Part shown: piece after piece, positions 22,871-34,715 of the stretch
Numbering within the stretch: position 1 is the stretch's first letter
Layout: every line of letters starts with the position of its first letter
NCBI GenBank assembly: GCA_007922195.1
Contig: ML682067.1
Location: 588,016-652,015, forward strand
Length of the DNA stretch: 64,000 bases
Source of the DNA: Podocnemis expansa
Taxonomy: Eukaryota > Chordata > Testudines > Podocnemididae
Direction: 5' to 3'
The notes under the pieces: model-generated
Told to the model about the DNA's origin: nothing
Seen by the model: the letters and a program-made list of their open reading frames with translations, nothing else
Database searches by the model: none
Translations under genes and position numbers: made by a program

Positions 22871-23640
22871 AATCACATACAATACTAAGTGCTAATAGAA
22901 ATGCTGTTAATAACAAGAGTAATAGCAACCACAATAGTTAAGATTGCAGGTTAATTTTCCATAATAATGTTTTACACAAATAGCTTTCATTACAAAGCGC
23001 TTTACAGACAGTAGCCCAAATTGTTCCCTTTCTCATACCATTGATCAGGTGGAGATGGCTGATTGGAGTTAAGGTGAGCCTCTTCTTATCAGAGTTTAGC
23101 CTCTGAGATAGGGGGGGAGTCAGAATTTGGTTGAAAAAATGAGCCTTTGTGAAAGTGAAGGTGGCCTTGAAAATGTAAGTTGCTGCAAATTGATTATTAG
23201 ACTAAAAAGAGGCAACTAGAATCCATTTCTGCATCATGAGGCTGGGTCTTCCCAGTGTTTAATCTATAATGAAAAAGGTGCTGAGGGCTCAAACAATTCT
23301 TTATTTTCATAACTGACGCAGCAAACCCAGAGGTGCCTGGGCCCAGCCTTCCCCTTCCCTCCACCCCTCCCCCCTTTTACTGTAACATGAGTAAGGCCTT
23401 ACTTAACTTGTGATATTGAGGAAATGCACACTACCGCTGACAAAGTGGGATTTTCTGTTACTGAAATACAGCTATCTATGGAAGAGAAGGCAGCTGCTGA
23501 TCTATGCCAGCAACTCAGAAGTTTAATGGGCATGTGCCAGAGAATGTTATGGTAGAAGCAAGCCAATTAACTATGTACTTTCTAGAAATTTGTCCCAAAG
23601 GGAATAGAATGTCACTTGACCAGTTTGGTTGGATGCTTTA
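22871..23640. other. Non-coding sequence, nothing recognised
   Basis: No gene or complete repeat is recognisable. It includes a C/T-rich tract near 23340-23375. Confidence 0.4.
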
Positions 23641-23644
23641 CTTC

Positions 23645-23852
23645 TAGACAAGTTCCAAAGGGGTAGCCAATTCAGTTTAGTTCAGCAAAACAACCAAGGA
23701 CTCCTGTGGCACTGCAACACTAACAAATTTATTTATCACATAAGCTTTTGCGGGAGAAAATCCCACTTCATCAGAGGTTTGAAGATGGGGAGCTTACTAA
23801 ATTTGTTAATCCTTAAAAGTGCCACAGGAATCCTTGTTTTCACCTTTAGAAG
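23645..23852. repeat. Fold-back Penelope-type repeat, partial right arm
   Basis: The left arm begins AAGTTCCAAAGGGGTAGCC and runs through CTCCTGTGGCACTGCAACAC to CCCACTTCATCAGAGG. After a short centre the right arm is shortened: AAATTTGTTAATCCTTAAAA, then GTGCCACAGGAATCCTTG. As in the other copies, the extension with GTAGCC is only on the left. Confidence 0.65.
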
Positions 23853-24035
23853 AAGCAACGTTCTTGTCTAATCTGGTGAGTGGACTGAATGGCTTGAAGC
23901 CACAAGAGTTTCTCTCAGGGAATGTTTACCATACCAAAGCATGGTTGTGGTGGCTTAAATGATAAAGGGACAACCTCTCCAATTCTCAAGCTGTGGTTGG
24001 CGAGTATTATTTTGTGAGTTTATATATATATATAG

Positions 24036-24484
24036 TGTGACAGGGTCAGCCTGGATAGCTTCTAGAAAGTACCAAAAGGTCAATATATCAGCCCCAGACT
24101 CAGGAAGTCACTTTTCCCTGGTAGCTGAGCAGGGAATTACTATAGATTAATTGGCAGATGGGGAGCTAATCAAGGCCCCACCCAAGACTTGTTAAAAAGC
24201 CTCCCCTCTAGGGAAAGGGTGCAGCTGGAGTGTGAGAGTGAGGAGAGCTATAGGAGTGTCTGAGAGGAGGCAAGGTGTGGTTAGAAGGCAGATATCATCT
24301 GGAGAAGCCACAAAACACTGTCGAGGAAGAGCCCCAGGGGTACAAAGACTGGGGGAACTAAAAAAACAGAAAACAATCCTGAGTGAGGCAAAGGACCTTT
24401 TCCAGGCCTGGAGACCTGAAGGAAACATCCACTGGTAGAGGAAAGCATGGGACCCACCAAGGTAGAGAAGGACCTCTTATCACA
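24036..24484. mobile_element. Possible solo LTR
   Basis: The block starts TGTGACAGGGTCAGCC and ends CTTATCACA, giving TG...CA termini with a short inverted repeat (TGTGA/TCACA). Its composition and phrases ('AATCAAGGCCCCACCC', 'TTAAAAAGCCTCCCCTC') resemble vertebrate LTR R/U3 segments. No target duplication is seen beside it. An AATAAA at about 24557 outside this block may mean that the right edge extends further. Confidence 0.45.
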
Positions 24485-27400
24485 ATAATGAAAGGGAAAT
24501 TTATAATTCATCAATACATTGTTTGATGTTTCTGTGTATGCTAAAGCACTGGCTTTAATAAAATGTCTTGTTATTTGGACAATCCAAGCTCAGTTTTCCT
24601 TTTCTATTTTTGTATATTTGCATATATTCCCTACTAGGGTTATTTTATTCTCTATACACTATCTCTGGGTGATCTCATCTACTTATCTTGCTTTAAGTAT
24701 CATTTTTACAACATTAATGCTCAATTCTACCTTTTCATTCTTGATCTAGCTTCCTCCATGCAACCCTGTATCTCAGCTTATCTCACTGACATCTCCCAGA
24801 TGTCTTGTTTTCTGCTTAAATTTAACATGACTAAAACCAAAGTCCTGATTTTAATTCTGAAACTTGCTCCACATTCTCAGTCGTTTCATTGGTTCCTTCT
24901 CCCTTCAGCACTGTGTCAAGGTCAGCCTTCTTGTGATCTCCTCCAAGTCTCTATGTAACTTTATTCCTTGCTGCTTATCTTGACTCTTATTGTGCTGCCT
25001 CCATCTCCTCCGTTCTGTCCAAAAGGGCATGCCTGACTATGTAGGTGAACTGGGCGATTGGCCAGGGCATGAAGCTTTAAGGGGACAACTTAACTGATTT
25101 TTTTCTCTATTTAAAAATATATATTAATATGTTCTCTCTCATAAATAAAAGTATTGCTTTCTGATGGGGGCACCAAAGTCATAGTTCACTTAGGGCACCA
25201 AAACCCCTTGGACTGCCCCTGCTATCTGTGTTGCCATTTTGAAGTCCTGTTGTTTACATCTCCCATAAACATCCTCACACTTTTTCTCCATTTTACCATT
25301 TATGCATGGAACATTTTCTTTAGATGGTCTGCGGTGCTACTGAACTTCACTAAATCCCTCTTGAACTTTTCTGAAATACCTTCAAGAAACATCTTTATCT
25401 CTAAGTCCCTTGCTTCTCTCTTTCATGTGTTTATGAGGAAGAGGGTCAGTGCTAGGAGGAAAGTGTGGAACTTGAATGGAGGGAAGCAAGGGGAGTGAAT
25501 TGTGGAAGGATGATGAGGATAGAGACAGGGTCCTGTTCATGTTTCACTTAAAAATAAACCCTGTATAACTAACCAGATAGTTGCTTTTCATCCAGTTTAC
25601 CACATTGCCTCTGTAATATATTGCTTTTCCTCACCTTTCATATGTCTTTTTATTCTGTATGGGTTGGGGGGTTGGGGATGTCTCTTTTTCTGAACTGGGG
25701 AAGAACCTAGAACCTAATGCTGCTATAAATAACATAATTAATAATAATATTATTTACAAAGACTGTTTTTCTCTATTTGATAGAAAGTACTTTATCTGCG
25801 ATAGCAGTAAACATTAAAAAGGTGGAATAAGGCCTTCAAATCACACTACTCTATCACAGAGAGATTCAAGAACATGCTTTCAGCCTTGAAACTTAAACTT
25901 TTAAAAATAAGGCTTAATTTAGAAACAGAAACACCTTATTTTATTTTATTTTGTAAAGATCTGCCAAATTGTATTCTGCAGTCAGCTAATCAGACAAGGA
26001 ACACGCTTGTCACAACAGCAGTGTTTTTGGAGGACAAAATTAAGAATAATGTATCCAGTTGGAACTACAGAAGGGACATAATTACCTGAGATGGAATGTA
26101 GACAAGATCTGAGCTAACACCCCTACCACTAAAAATGTCTCATGCTATTTTAGTGATTTCAGGTGGTCAGGACCTCGGCTTTACTTCTCTATCAAGAGAC
26201 AGTGCTTTCAGCAATGTGCACCTCGTGAGAAATTGGTTCAGTACTGACTTAGAAAGAGGATTACTGCTTCCTGAATCACCAGCTTCACTTCCTGCAGCAC
26301 CTGGATTTTTCTCAGAGTTCTCCCATCAAAGGCACATCCCCGCTTAATTTATGAGAGAAGATGAAATTATATTTCAAGATATAAGAACTGTGTAGAGTTT
26401 TTAATAAACCAAAACTCAGTTTCTCCTATGTGGGCCGGAGCGATGCTGCCCTGTAAAAAGACCCGAGGGCTGGGCCCCACCCCCTGGGCCTGACTCAGAG
26501 CCCTAGCCCAATCCGATCCCCTGGGGCCCTGAGCAGGTCCTGGATCAGGGTCCTGCTGCTGCCAGCTGGCAGCCCAGCCCTGGATCCTTGGCTGGGGCCA
26601 GGGCCGGGAAAGGTGGCCGCTGCCATGGGTAGCCTGGCTCCAGAGCCCTCCCGGACAGGTATAGGGATGGGTGGGGCTGCTGCCACTTGGGGCATTGGCA
26701 CTGAGACTTGGGGCACATACCCCCTGTGCCCAGCACCAGCGATGCCCACTGATATGGGCTCTGTGTTGCACACTACCAGAAATTGACACCAAGCCTTTCC
26801 TCAGTCTGCTTTTATATATTTTTTAGAATTCTTCATCTAAAATAAAACCTAAAGATTGCAGGCAAAGAGAACACTTAAGCTAATGCTTACAGTTCCGTAC
26901 TGTAGTTTTGCCTGAGCTAGAACTGAGATGTAAGAATAGGGTTGATGGACTCAGGAAGCATCTGGGGTCAATCCAACTTGATCAGAAGGTCAGGGCAATC
27001 AGTCTGATAAAGTGGTGGTGTCCTTGTGACTCTGAAGACCACTTGTTGCCTTGAAAAGAGAAAAATAATCATACCATGCCAAAGAGGGACAGGGTTTAAT
27101 CTTGGAAAAACAATATTCTCAAAAGTTAAAAACTATATTTGGATTTTTATGTCAGTTTCAAAATGTTGGCAACCTTTTGGCTTTTTTCCTTCATATTCAA
27201 AATGCTCTCCAAAGGTCAAATGCAAAGCTCACGGAAGTCAGTGGAAAAACTCTCCTTAACTTTAACAGTGCTTGGATGAGGCATTAAATTCATTGATCTT
27301 CCAAAACTATGGAATGTTTAACAAAGCTGATATTTTAAAATATCTCCACTTCTGTTTTGACCCAAAATTAAAGCAAGAGCTACTATACTTAATAATGACA

Positions 27401-28748
27401 AGCCTAAAAATATTCTGTATGTCTTTTGCCCTCCATCTGCTCCCTGCTGCGGAAGTCCGTCTGAATTAACTAATTGGCTTAAATTAAAATAAAAATGTGA
27501 TCTATTTTTACTCATTCTGGTTTCAGAATCGAATCGTAACTGACCTAATGGTTCAAAAGCACCCTCGTGTAACTCCTTTCAAATAACTTGAAATCATTGG
27601 ATTTACATTAGGAATTAATTAGGCACAGTTTTATTTGTTAGACTGATCAGCAGAACAAAATATAGAGCCTGGTCAGCAGAATGTATTCTCTGCCTCTGTT
27701 AGGGTGATTTTTATCTTTGGATAATGCTTAGCTTTCCTTGTAGTTAAGCTCTCCATTGCCATTCATTTTGTCTGTCTAGGAGAAATGTTCCTGCCAGATG
27801 TAATCCAGAGGAGAAGTGAGGGTGTCTGAATTAAGGGGATGGACTTTTTAGAGTTGGTTAAAAAATGACAGAGTTGTTCATGGATACTTTTTCAGAAAAA
27901 CTGGTCAAAATTTTCAGTTTTAGATAAAAAAAAAATCAACATTTTGACCAATTTTATAGTCAGTGAAACAAACAAGATGACTTTTCATGAAAATGGTTAC
28001 CAAGAATTCAGTTAATTTTTTTATCTGAAAATAATTTCAGTGAAAAAATTAACGAGAAAATCTAAGCTTGGAAATTTTCAATCAGCTCTGCTAGTTTTGA
28101 AGAGTATTGATGACACTTTGAGGACCCTTTTTCCAGGATTTGGCCCTTGATCCAGTTTTTGAAGGTTTCAAGACTTTTTCACATTGCATTGTAATCAACA
28201 GGAATATTTTTCCTTCTCCCTCCATGTACAATGTGATTAGATGTATATCACATCACTATTACTGAAAGTAAGTAACATTACCAGGGTTTGCAGGTTAGAG
28301 TGATTAATTTTATAGGGGCCAGTTTTATAGGGACCATGCCAATGTGCAGGGCCTTTTCTTATATAGGCTCCTATTACTCCCAGAGCCAGCCCACAACATT
28401 TTGGTACCTGAGGCAGGGAGCTCAAAGGATGCCCCCACAACCCCTTGCTTGGGCAAAAATTTTGGAAGGTCTCAATTCTGCCTTCTTCTGTTCTACTCCT
28501 CTCATGGTATTGCTCTCTATCTACCCCAATAAAGGAGAACTAACAACTAAAAATGCCTTGTTCAAAAATCCTAAGTAACTTTCAAACGGCTGAACAGCAA
28601 ATATAACTTTTCTTCTCTGCATTTTTATCTGTTTAAATAGCAAAGTGGTGCTTTCTGTGCCTTCTTGGTTGCGAAGATTTGAACTGCTTCCTGAAGGACC
28701 ACAGCCTGGGCCAGCTCATGCTCTATGCAGATGGTTGCAAGGCCAACC
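24485..28748. other. Mostly unique non-coding sequence
   Basis: No supported gene lies here. A GC-rich island-like patch at about 26420-26780 gives open frames on the minus strand (141 and 92 codons) with no recognisable domain and few CpGs. It is more likely a decayed short element than an exon. A small mixed segment around 25020-25225 has the look of an old hAT-type copy, but its ends are unclear. Confidence 0.4.
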
Positions 28749-31616
28749 ATAGAATCATAGAGTTGGAAGGGACCTCATAGGTCATCTAGTCCAACCCCCT
28801 GCCAGAGGCAGGACCACTCCCACTAAACCATCCCAGTCATGGTTTTGTCCAGCTGGGCCTTAAACACCTCCAAAGATGGAGATTTCACCACCTTCCTTGG
28901 CAGCTCATTCCAAGGCTTCACCACTCGCCTAGTAAAAAAGTTTTTTCTAATATCCAGCCTCGACCTCCCTAACCGCAACTTGAGACCATTGGTCCTTGTT
29001 CTGTCCTCTGTTATTACCGAGAACAGTCGAGCTCCATCTTCCTTAGAGCATCCCTTCAAGTAGTTGAAGGTTGCTATCAAATCCCCCCTCAATCTTCTCT
29101 TCTGCAGACTAAATAAGCCTAATGCTTTCAGTCTTTCCTCATAGGGCTTGTGCTCCAGCCCTTTAATCATTTTGGTTGCCCTCCTCTGAACTCTCTCTAG
29201 CATGTCCCTGTCCTTTTTGTAGTGGGGAGCCCAAAACTGAACACAGTATTCTAGATGTGGCCTCACCAGTGCAGAAGAGAGGGGAATGATCACATCCCTT
29301 GATCTGCTGGTAATACTTCTTTTGATGCAGCCCAGTATGCCATTGGCCTTTTTGGCAGCAAGAGCACACTGCTGACTCATATCTAGCTTCCCATCCACCA
29401 TGACCCCCAGGTCCTTTTCTACACTGCTGCTACTTAGCTGAATGTTTCCCAGCCTGTAGCGGTGCATGGGGTTTTTCATCCCACGTGCAAGATTTTACAC
29501 TTGTCCTTATTGAACCTCATAAGATTTCTATTGGCCCACTGTTCCAATATATCTAGGTCTCCCTGAATCCTATCCTTGGCCTCCAACGTGTCTGCTGTTC
29601 CCCCCAGCTTGGTGTCATCCGCAAACTTACTGAGAATGCAGTCTATTCCATCATCCAGATCATTGATGAAAATGTTGAACAGAACCGGCCCCAGGACCGA
29701 CCCCTGGGGCACACCACTCGTGACTGGCTGCCAGCTAGACATGGAACCATTGATTCCTACATGCTGAAACCTTTGATCTAGCCAGTTTTCTATCCACCTT
29801 ATAGTCCACCTATCCAACCCATACTTCCTTAATTTGCCAATGAGAATGCGGTGGGAAACTATATCAAAAGCCTTGCTAAAATCAAGGTATACCACATCAA
29901 TGGTTCTTCCTGCATCCAGAAAACCAGTCATCTGATCATAGAAGGAGATGAGATTGGTCAGGCATGATTTACCCTTGGTAAATCCATGCTGACTGTTCCT
30001 GATCACTTAATTTTCCTCTAAGTGTTTGAGGATGGATTCTTTGAGAATCTGCTCCATAATTTTGCCAGGGATTGAGGTGAGGCTGACTGGTCTATAATTC
30101 CCTGGATCCTCCTTTTTCCCTTTCTTGAAAATAGGCACTACATTTGCTTTTTTCCAGTCCTCTGGCACCTCCCCCATTCTCCATGAGTTTTGAAAGATAA
30201 AGGCCAGTGGTACTGCTATCTCATCGGCCAATTCCCTTAGCACTCTTGGATGCAGTTTGTCCGGCCCCATGGACTTGTGCATATCCAGCTTCTTTAAGCA
30301 GTCCCTAACCTGACCTTCCACCACCAAGGGCCTGTCTTCTTCTCCCCCATCTGCCACACCCATGGTAGTGGGCTGGGAGCTGACCCTGCCTGTGAAAACT
30401 GAAGCAAAAAATGCATTGAGCACTTCAGCTTTTTCCTCATCCTCTGTCACAAGGATGCCTGCCCTATTCAGCAAGGGGCCTACACCATCCCTGATCCTCT
30501 TCTTGTTATTAACATACTTGTAGAACCCCTTCTTGTTATCCTTTACATCCCTCACTAGCCGCAACTCCATTTGTCCTTTGGCCTTTCTGATTTTATCCCT
30601 GGAGTCCCTAGCAATATCTTTATATGCCTCCTTGGTCATCTGACCAAGCTTCCACTTCCTGTAAGCTTCCTTTTTATGTTTAAGCTCAGAGCAGAGTTCC
30701 CTGCTAAGCCATTCTGGCTGCCTCACATGTTTGTTCTTTCTCCTAATTGGAATGGCAACTTCCTGTGCCCTTAGCAGGGTTTCTTTAAAATATAACCAAC
30801 TCTCTTGGACTCCTTTTCCCTTCAGATTAGCTTCCCAAGGGATCCTGCCCATCAGTTCCCTGAGGGAGCCAAAATCTGCTTTTTTGAAGTCCAGGGTTTG
30901 TGTTTTGTTTCTTTCCTTCCTTCCTTTAATCAGGATCCTGAACTCAACCATGTTATGGTCACTACTGCCTAGCTTGCCATTTACCTCTACGTCCCTGATC
31001 AATTCTTCCCTGTTTGTGAGCAGCAGGTCGAGCGGTGCAAGGTCCCTAGTTGGTTCCTCTAGCATTTGTACTAGAAAGTTGTCCCCAACACTCTCTAAAA
31101 ATTTCCTGGATTGCCCATGCACTGCTGTATTGGCCTCCCAGCCGATGTCAGGGTAATTGAAGTCCCCCATCAGCACCAGGGCCTGTGATCTAGAAGCTTC
31201 CGCTGGTTGTCCATAGAACACCTCATCCACCTCCTGCTTCTGGTCTGGCGGTCTATAGCAGACACCCAAGACAACATCCCCCATGTTGCTTTCCCCTCTC
31301 AATGTAACCCACAGACTTTCTACTGGCACGCTTCCACTTCCATAATGGAGCTCTGAGCAGTCATAGAGCTCTTTTACATACAACGCTACTCCTCCCCCTC
31401 TTCTTCCCTGCTTGTCTTTCCTGAACAGTTTATACCCATCCATGGCAGAGCTCCAGTCGTGCAGACTATCCCACCATGTCTCCGTTATTCTTATGATATC
31501 ATAGTTTCTTGTCTGCGCTAGTACTACCAATTCCTCCTGCTTATTTCCCAGGCTCCTCGCATTAGTGTATAGGCACCTAAGATACCCGGCCGATTGCCCT
31601 ACTTTGTTATGTTGAT
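28749..31616 (-). mobile_element. CR1 LINE, long 5'-truncated copy
   Basis: The 3' end lies on the left (complement of ATAGAATCATAGAGTTGGAA and GGACCTCATAGGTCATCTAG). About 2.87 kb extends rightward through the RT and endonuclease regions of ORF2. The copy stops near 31616, where sequence of a hAT transposase begins, so it is 5'-truncated and joined to, or inserted in, the hAT remnant. There is no ORF1. The coding part is described separately. Confidence 0.9.
28823..31616 (-). pseudogene. CR1 ORF2 (endonuclease-reverse transcriptase), disrupted
   Basis: ORF2 of CR1 encodes an apurinic-type endonuclease followed by a reverse transcriptase that copies the element's RNA at a nicked target. The endonuclease part shows TNARSLGNKQEEL, ITETWWD, GDFNYPDIGW and SDHNMVEF. 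The RT part shows [69 protein letters not shown] and the catalytic FADDTKL. Two breaks are visible: an in-frame TAA at 30007-30009 between the NYRPVS and GFTKGKSC motifs, and a one-base loss near 29478 that shifts the last 218 codons. The copy at 43.9 kb reads through the second site, which shows the ancestral state. The catalytic residues are intact, but the protein cannot be made whole. The copy is relatively young, judging by so few breaks. Confidence 0.9.
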
Positions 31617-32290
31617 TTCCAATTCTATTACCAGCCTTGCCTGTGTTATTGTGGAGTGTAGATGTGTTTTTATTATCTTCAGCTTGGAAAAGCTGCATTT
31701 TCCACTGGCAACTGTTACAGGAAGTGTTAGAAGTATGCGGAGCAGCAAAAGCATTTGGAAAGAGGGTGGTCATCTTATTTGTGCACATATATTCCAGAAC
31801 TGCCTTTGGAGTTGATCATACTGAAATGTATCTTGAAAGGGCTTTCAGTTTGTCATCCAAATCACTTGCACCAATATCAAACATGTCATCATGTGTCAAC
31901 ATTGTCTCTAGTGCCCTGCATTGCTGGTGTAGGTTTTCTTTAGGACTACTGAGGAATTTGGGAATATCATACAACATCCCAAATATATTACTGTCTTCCT
32001 TGAGCTGCATGAAACATTCTTTAACTGACTGTATTGCAGAATCTAAAACCTGGTTCAAGAATTCAACTTTGAATTGTTGTTTGGGGTCTCTTTTGGGATT
32101 ATCCCGTGCCTCATTTTCAAAATATCTTCTTCTTCGTTGACTCTTGTATTCTTGAATGGGTGGGAAAATAGCTTCAGTGTGAAGTTCCTCTGCCAACTTC
32201 CATGCACACTTCAGAACATTTTGAAATCCTTCACTTGACTGGTAAGACTGTAGGTATAATTTGGCTTTGTCCATTTGTTCCATTGTTCCA
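31617..32290 (-). pseudogene. hAT (ZMYM1/TTF-zinc-finger type) transposase, C-terminal part
   Basis: The minus-strand frame from 32283 to 31816 continues, after a TGA and frame slips, into LRILLTLPVTVASGKCSFSK, where related transposases have the C-terminal dimerisation segment with a Ser-x-x-SFSKLK core. The part upstream (CRALETMLTHDDMFDIGASD, DLDDKLKALS) also fits the linker of this family. In related proteins this region pairs two transposase molecules. Only the last third is here; the catalytic DDE region is absent. The CR1 copy begins directly at 31616. Confidence 0.7.
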
Positions 32291-32481
32291 GATATATCAA
32301 GATATACCTTGGACTCTCTTACTTACAACATTTATTTCAAACAGTGTGTCATGCCTCAACACTAAGCCACACAGAAATTTGAAGTTATTTATGTTTCTGG
32401 TGATTCCATTTCCCTTTGCCACTTTCCTTCCATGAACAGTTCTTCTCATAACGTTATCCTCCATAAGGGCAACTGTAGCAT

Positions 32482-32815
32482 CATCTATATATCCATCTCA
32501 AATGGATGTAACCATGCGCTTTCCTGAAGAAAAGTGTAGATCAGAGAAGAGTGTGGTGGAGGCACAAGAAACAGCTGTTGCTCAGTTTAGTTCCCTAACT
32601 CTAGATGATCCAGGGCCGTGGGCCCACTTAAGCAGTAGCCTGAGGGACTTCCTTGTATTACATGGGGCACAGCAAGTGAAAAACTTCATGTTCTCCAAAG
32701 ACAATGAAAATAGAAATTTCCATCCAACACATCATTGGTGTGAAATCTGCAGCAGTGACAAAGTGGAGAGGCCAGGGGTTATGTACTCAAAAGCCCAGAA
32801 TAGATTTTCACAAAC
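32482..32815 (+). pseudogene. hAT transposase N-terminal piece, inverted copy
   Basis: This plus-strand frame carries DDPGPWAHLSS, then RDFLVLHGAQQVKNFMFSKD, then ENRNFHPTHHWCEI, then KVERPGVMYSK. That is the N-terminal region preceding and entering the TTF-type zinc finger of ZMYM1-like hAT proteins. It is nearly identical to the minus-strand segment at 33573-33915, so the two form an inverted duplication with about 760 bp between. The zinc finger itself is cut off just after MYSK. Confidence 0.75.
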
Positions 32816-33572
32816 AATGTTTTCTATCTCTTCTCCATTGCTCATATTGTCTTGATCCAATTTTAGTAGTATTGTAAAATGAATTTATAACTTTTTTCAT
32901 TAAATATTAAATTGGGTGGTGAGGAGAAAGAACACTGACTCAGGCAGAAGCTCAGCTGCAAGCAGGAGTCATTCATTCAGAAGTCCTCTGCACTACTGGA
33001 TTTCCTCTTTGAGAAGGGCCTCCAGGAGGAGGCAGGCTGCTTGGTAGATAGGTTCATTGAGCTAACAAGGGATGTCTCAGGCGACTTTAGTGAGAAAGCT
33101 GAAGAAAAACAAAATGAAGGGACAACTGGAGAGCATAAAAATAAAGGGAGAAGGGGCCAGACATACAGAAGGATGGAGGAGACACAGCCAGGAAGGAAGG
33201 GTAAAAGATGAGATAGACCCAGGTGTGAAAGCAGTATGCCACTCATTCTGTTGACTGAGAGATAAAAGAAGGGACCAAATAAAGGCTTTGCCTAGGGCTC
33301 TAGCACATCTGTAGGTCCTGGAGAAAATCAAGGGCATTGTTAGTTGAATGCAAAGCCTTGGTTGGATATAAATATACATCAATTTCTCTTATACAATGGA
33401 GTGGAAGCCTGAAAAGCCTTGAATGTTAATAATGAAATGTGTAACACACACTCTAGTTTTGGCAATTAAAAAAGGTTAAAAAAGTGAAAACTGGCAATGT
33501 TAAACAAACATGGCACCTTAATTTCTCCTCCTCAAAATTCACTTCTTTTGGCTACCCTTTCCCACTAAGCAT
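32816..33572. other. Spacer between the inverted hAT pieces
   Basis: About 760 bases have no recognisable gene. A minus-strand frame of 101 codons is hydrophobic and Ser-rich but has no known motif. It may be target DNA trapped between the two duplicated arms. Confidence 0.4.
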
Positions 33573-34098
33573 TCTGGGTTTTTGAGTACATAACCCCTGG
33601 CCTCTCCACTTTGTCACTGTTGCGGATTTCACACCAATGATGTGTTGGATGGAAATTTCTATTTTCATTGTCTTTGGGGAACATGAAGTTTTTCACTTGC
33701 TGTGCCCCATGCAATACAAGGAAGTCCCTCAGGCTACTGCTTAAGTGGGCCCACGGCCCTGGATCATCTAGAGTTAGGGAACTAAACTGAGCAACAGCTG
33801 TTCCTTGTGCCTCCATCACACTCTTCTCTGATCTACACTTTTCTTCAGGAAAGTGCATGGTTACATCCATTTGAGATGGATATATGGATGCTGCAGTAGC
33901 TGCCAGGTCACCTGCACTCTGACTAACTGGAAGAGCAGGCATCTCCTCACCACTCACACTCTCACTGGGGCTGGAAGGCTCACCGTGAACATTTGTGTCT
34001 GTATCTCAGGAGAGCTCCTCCTGCTTAGATAGAAATGCTTCCTTTGCTTGCTTTCTTTTTCTGAATGCTGCCCCAGAGAGTTGTTTTCTTTCACTCAT
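33573..34098 (-). pseudogene. hAT transposase N-terminal piece with start region
   Basis: The minus-strand frame starts at the ATG at 34096-34098 (MSERKQLSGAAFRKRKQAKE). This basic start is usual in ZMYM1-like hAT proteins. An in-frame TGA falls about 36 codons later. It then reads on through SGEEMPALPVSQSAGDLAAT to DDPGPWAHLSS and KVERPGVMYSKTQN, ending at about 33573. The basic N terminus and zinc finger normally bind the element's ends. The finger and all later domains are missing, so it is non-functional. The 3' two thirds duplicate the plus-strand piece at 32482-32815. Confidence 0.75.
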
Positions 34099-34238
34099 GA
34101 CTGCTGTTCTGTGCCAGCTGTAGTCGCTTTCAACACTCAATTGAAGGGGACACATAAGCAGGCTAATTGCAGGGCCTGAGTGAGGGAAGATTTCAGGATC
34201 TTAAGGGCCTAACTGTCTCCTACTACTTTAGTTGACTG

Positions 34239-34707
34239 CAGGGGCATCACTATACATAAATATTAGGGGGGCGGCCCTGGCCCCCACCGGCTGCCAGGGC
34301 CCCAATCCATTCCCTTACACCCTGGGCTGACCCCTCCCCTGCCCTTTCCCTGCATGGCCAGCATGCCTGCCCTGCCCCCCCCCCCCAGCTCCCTTACCTG
34401 GCCCGGAGGGTGAGCAGGGCCATGGCAGTGGCTAAAGCCCCTGGCATGACCCTGCTCTGAACATGCTCAGAGCAGGGTCAGGCCAGGGCAGGAGTTTTAA
34501 AACTCCTAGCCCAGCCTCGTGCAGTTCCCTCCTGGCTGGAAGACTCTGTCTTCTGGCCAGGTACAAGCCATGGCTGCTGGTGTGTTCCCTGCACAGGGGC
34601 GTAACGGTGCACCCCTGCGCGATTTTGGGGCATGGTGTTCGGGGGCTGGCCTTGAATTTTAGGGGGCTGAGGCCCCCTGAGACTCCCTTTCCCCAGCGAC
34701 ACCACTG
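34239..34707. mobile_element. hAT-type non-autonomous element (probable)
   Basis: The left end is CAGGGGCATCACTATAC and the right end CAGCGACACCACTG. The flanks GTTGACTG and GTTGCCTC match at six of eight. The interior is GC-rich, includes the palindrome GACCCTGCTCTGAACATGCT followed by its complement, and a poly-C run at 34375-34386. Confidence 0.6.
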
Positions 34708-34715
34708 GTTGCCTC

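Noticed and set aside
26367..26792. Minus-strand open frame of 141 codons in a GC-rich patch
   Set aside because: Pro/Gly/Ser-rich, overlapped by two other open frames, and with no domain or splice signals.
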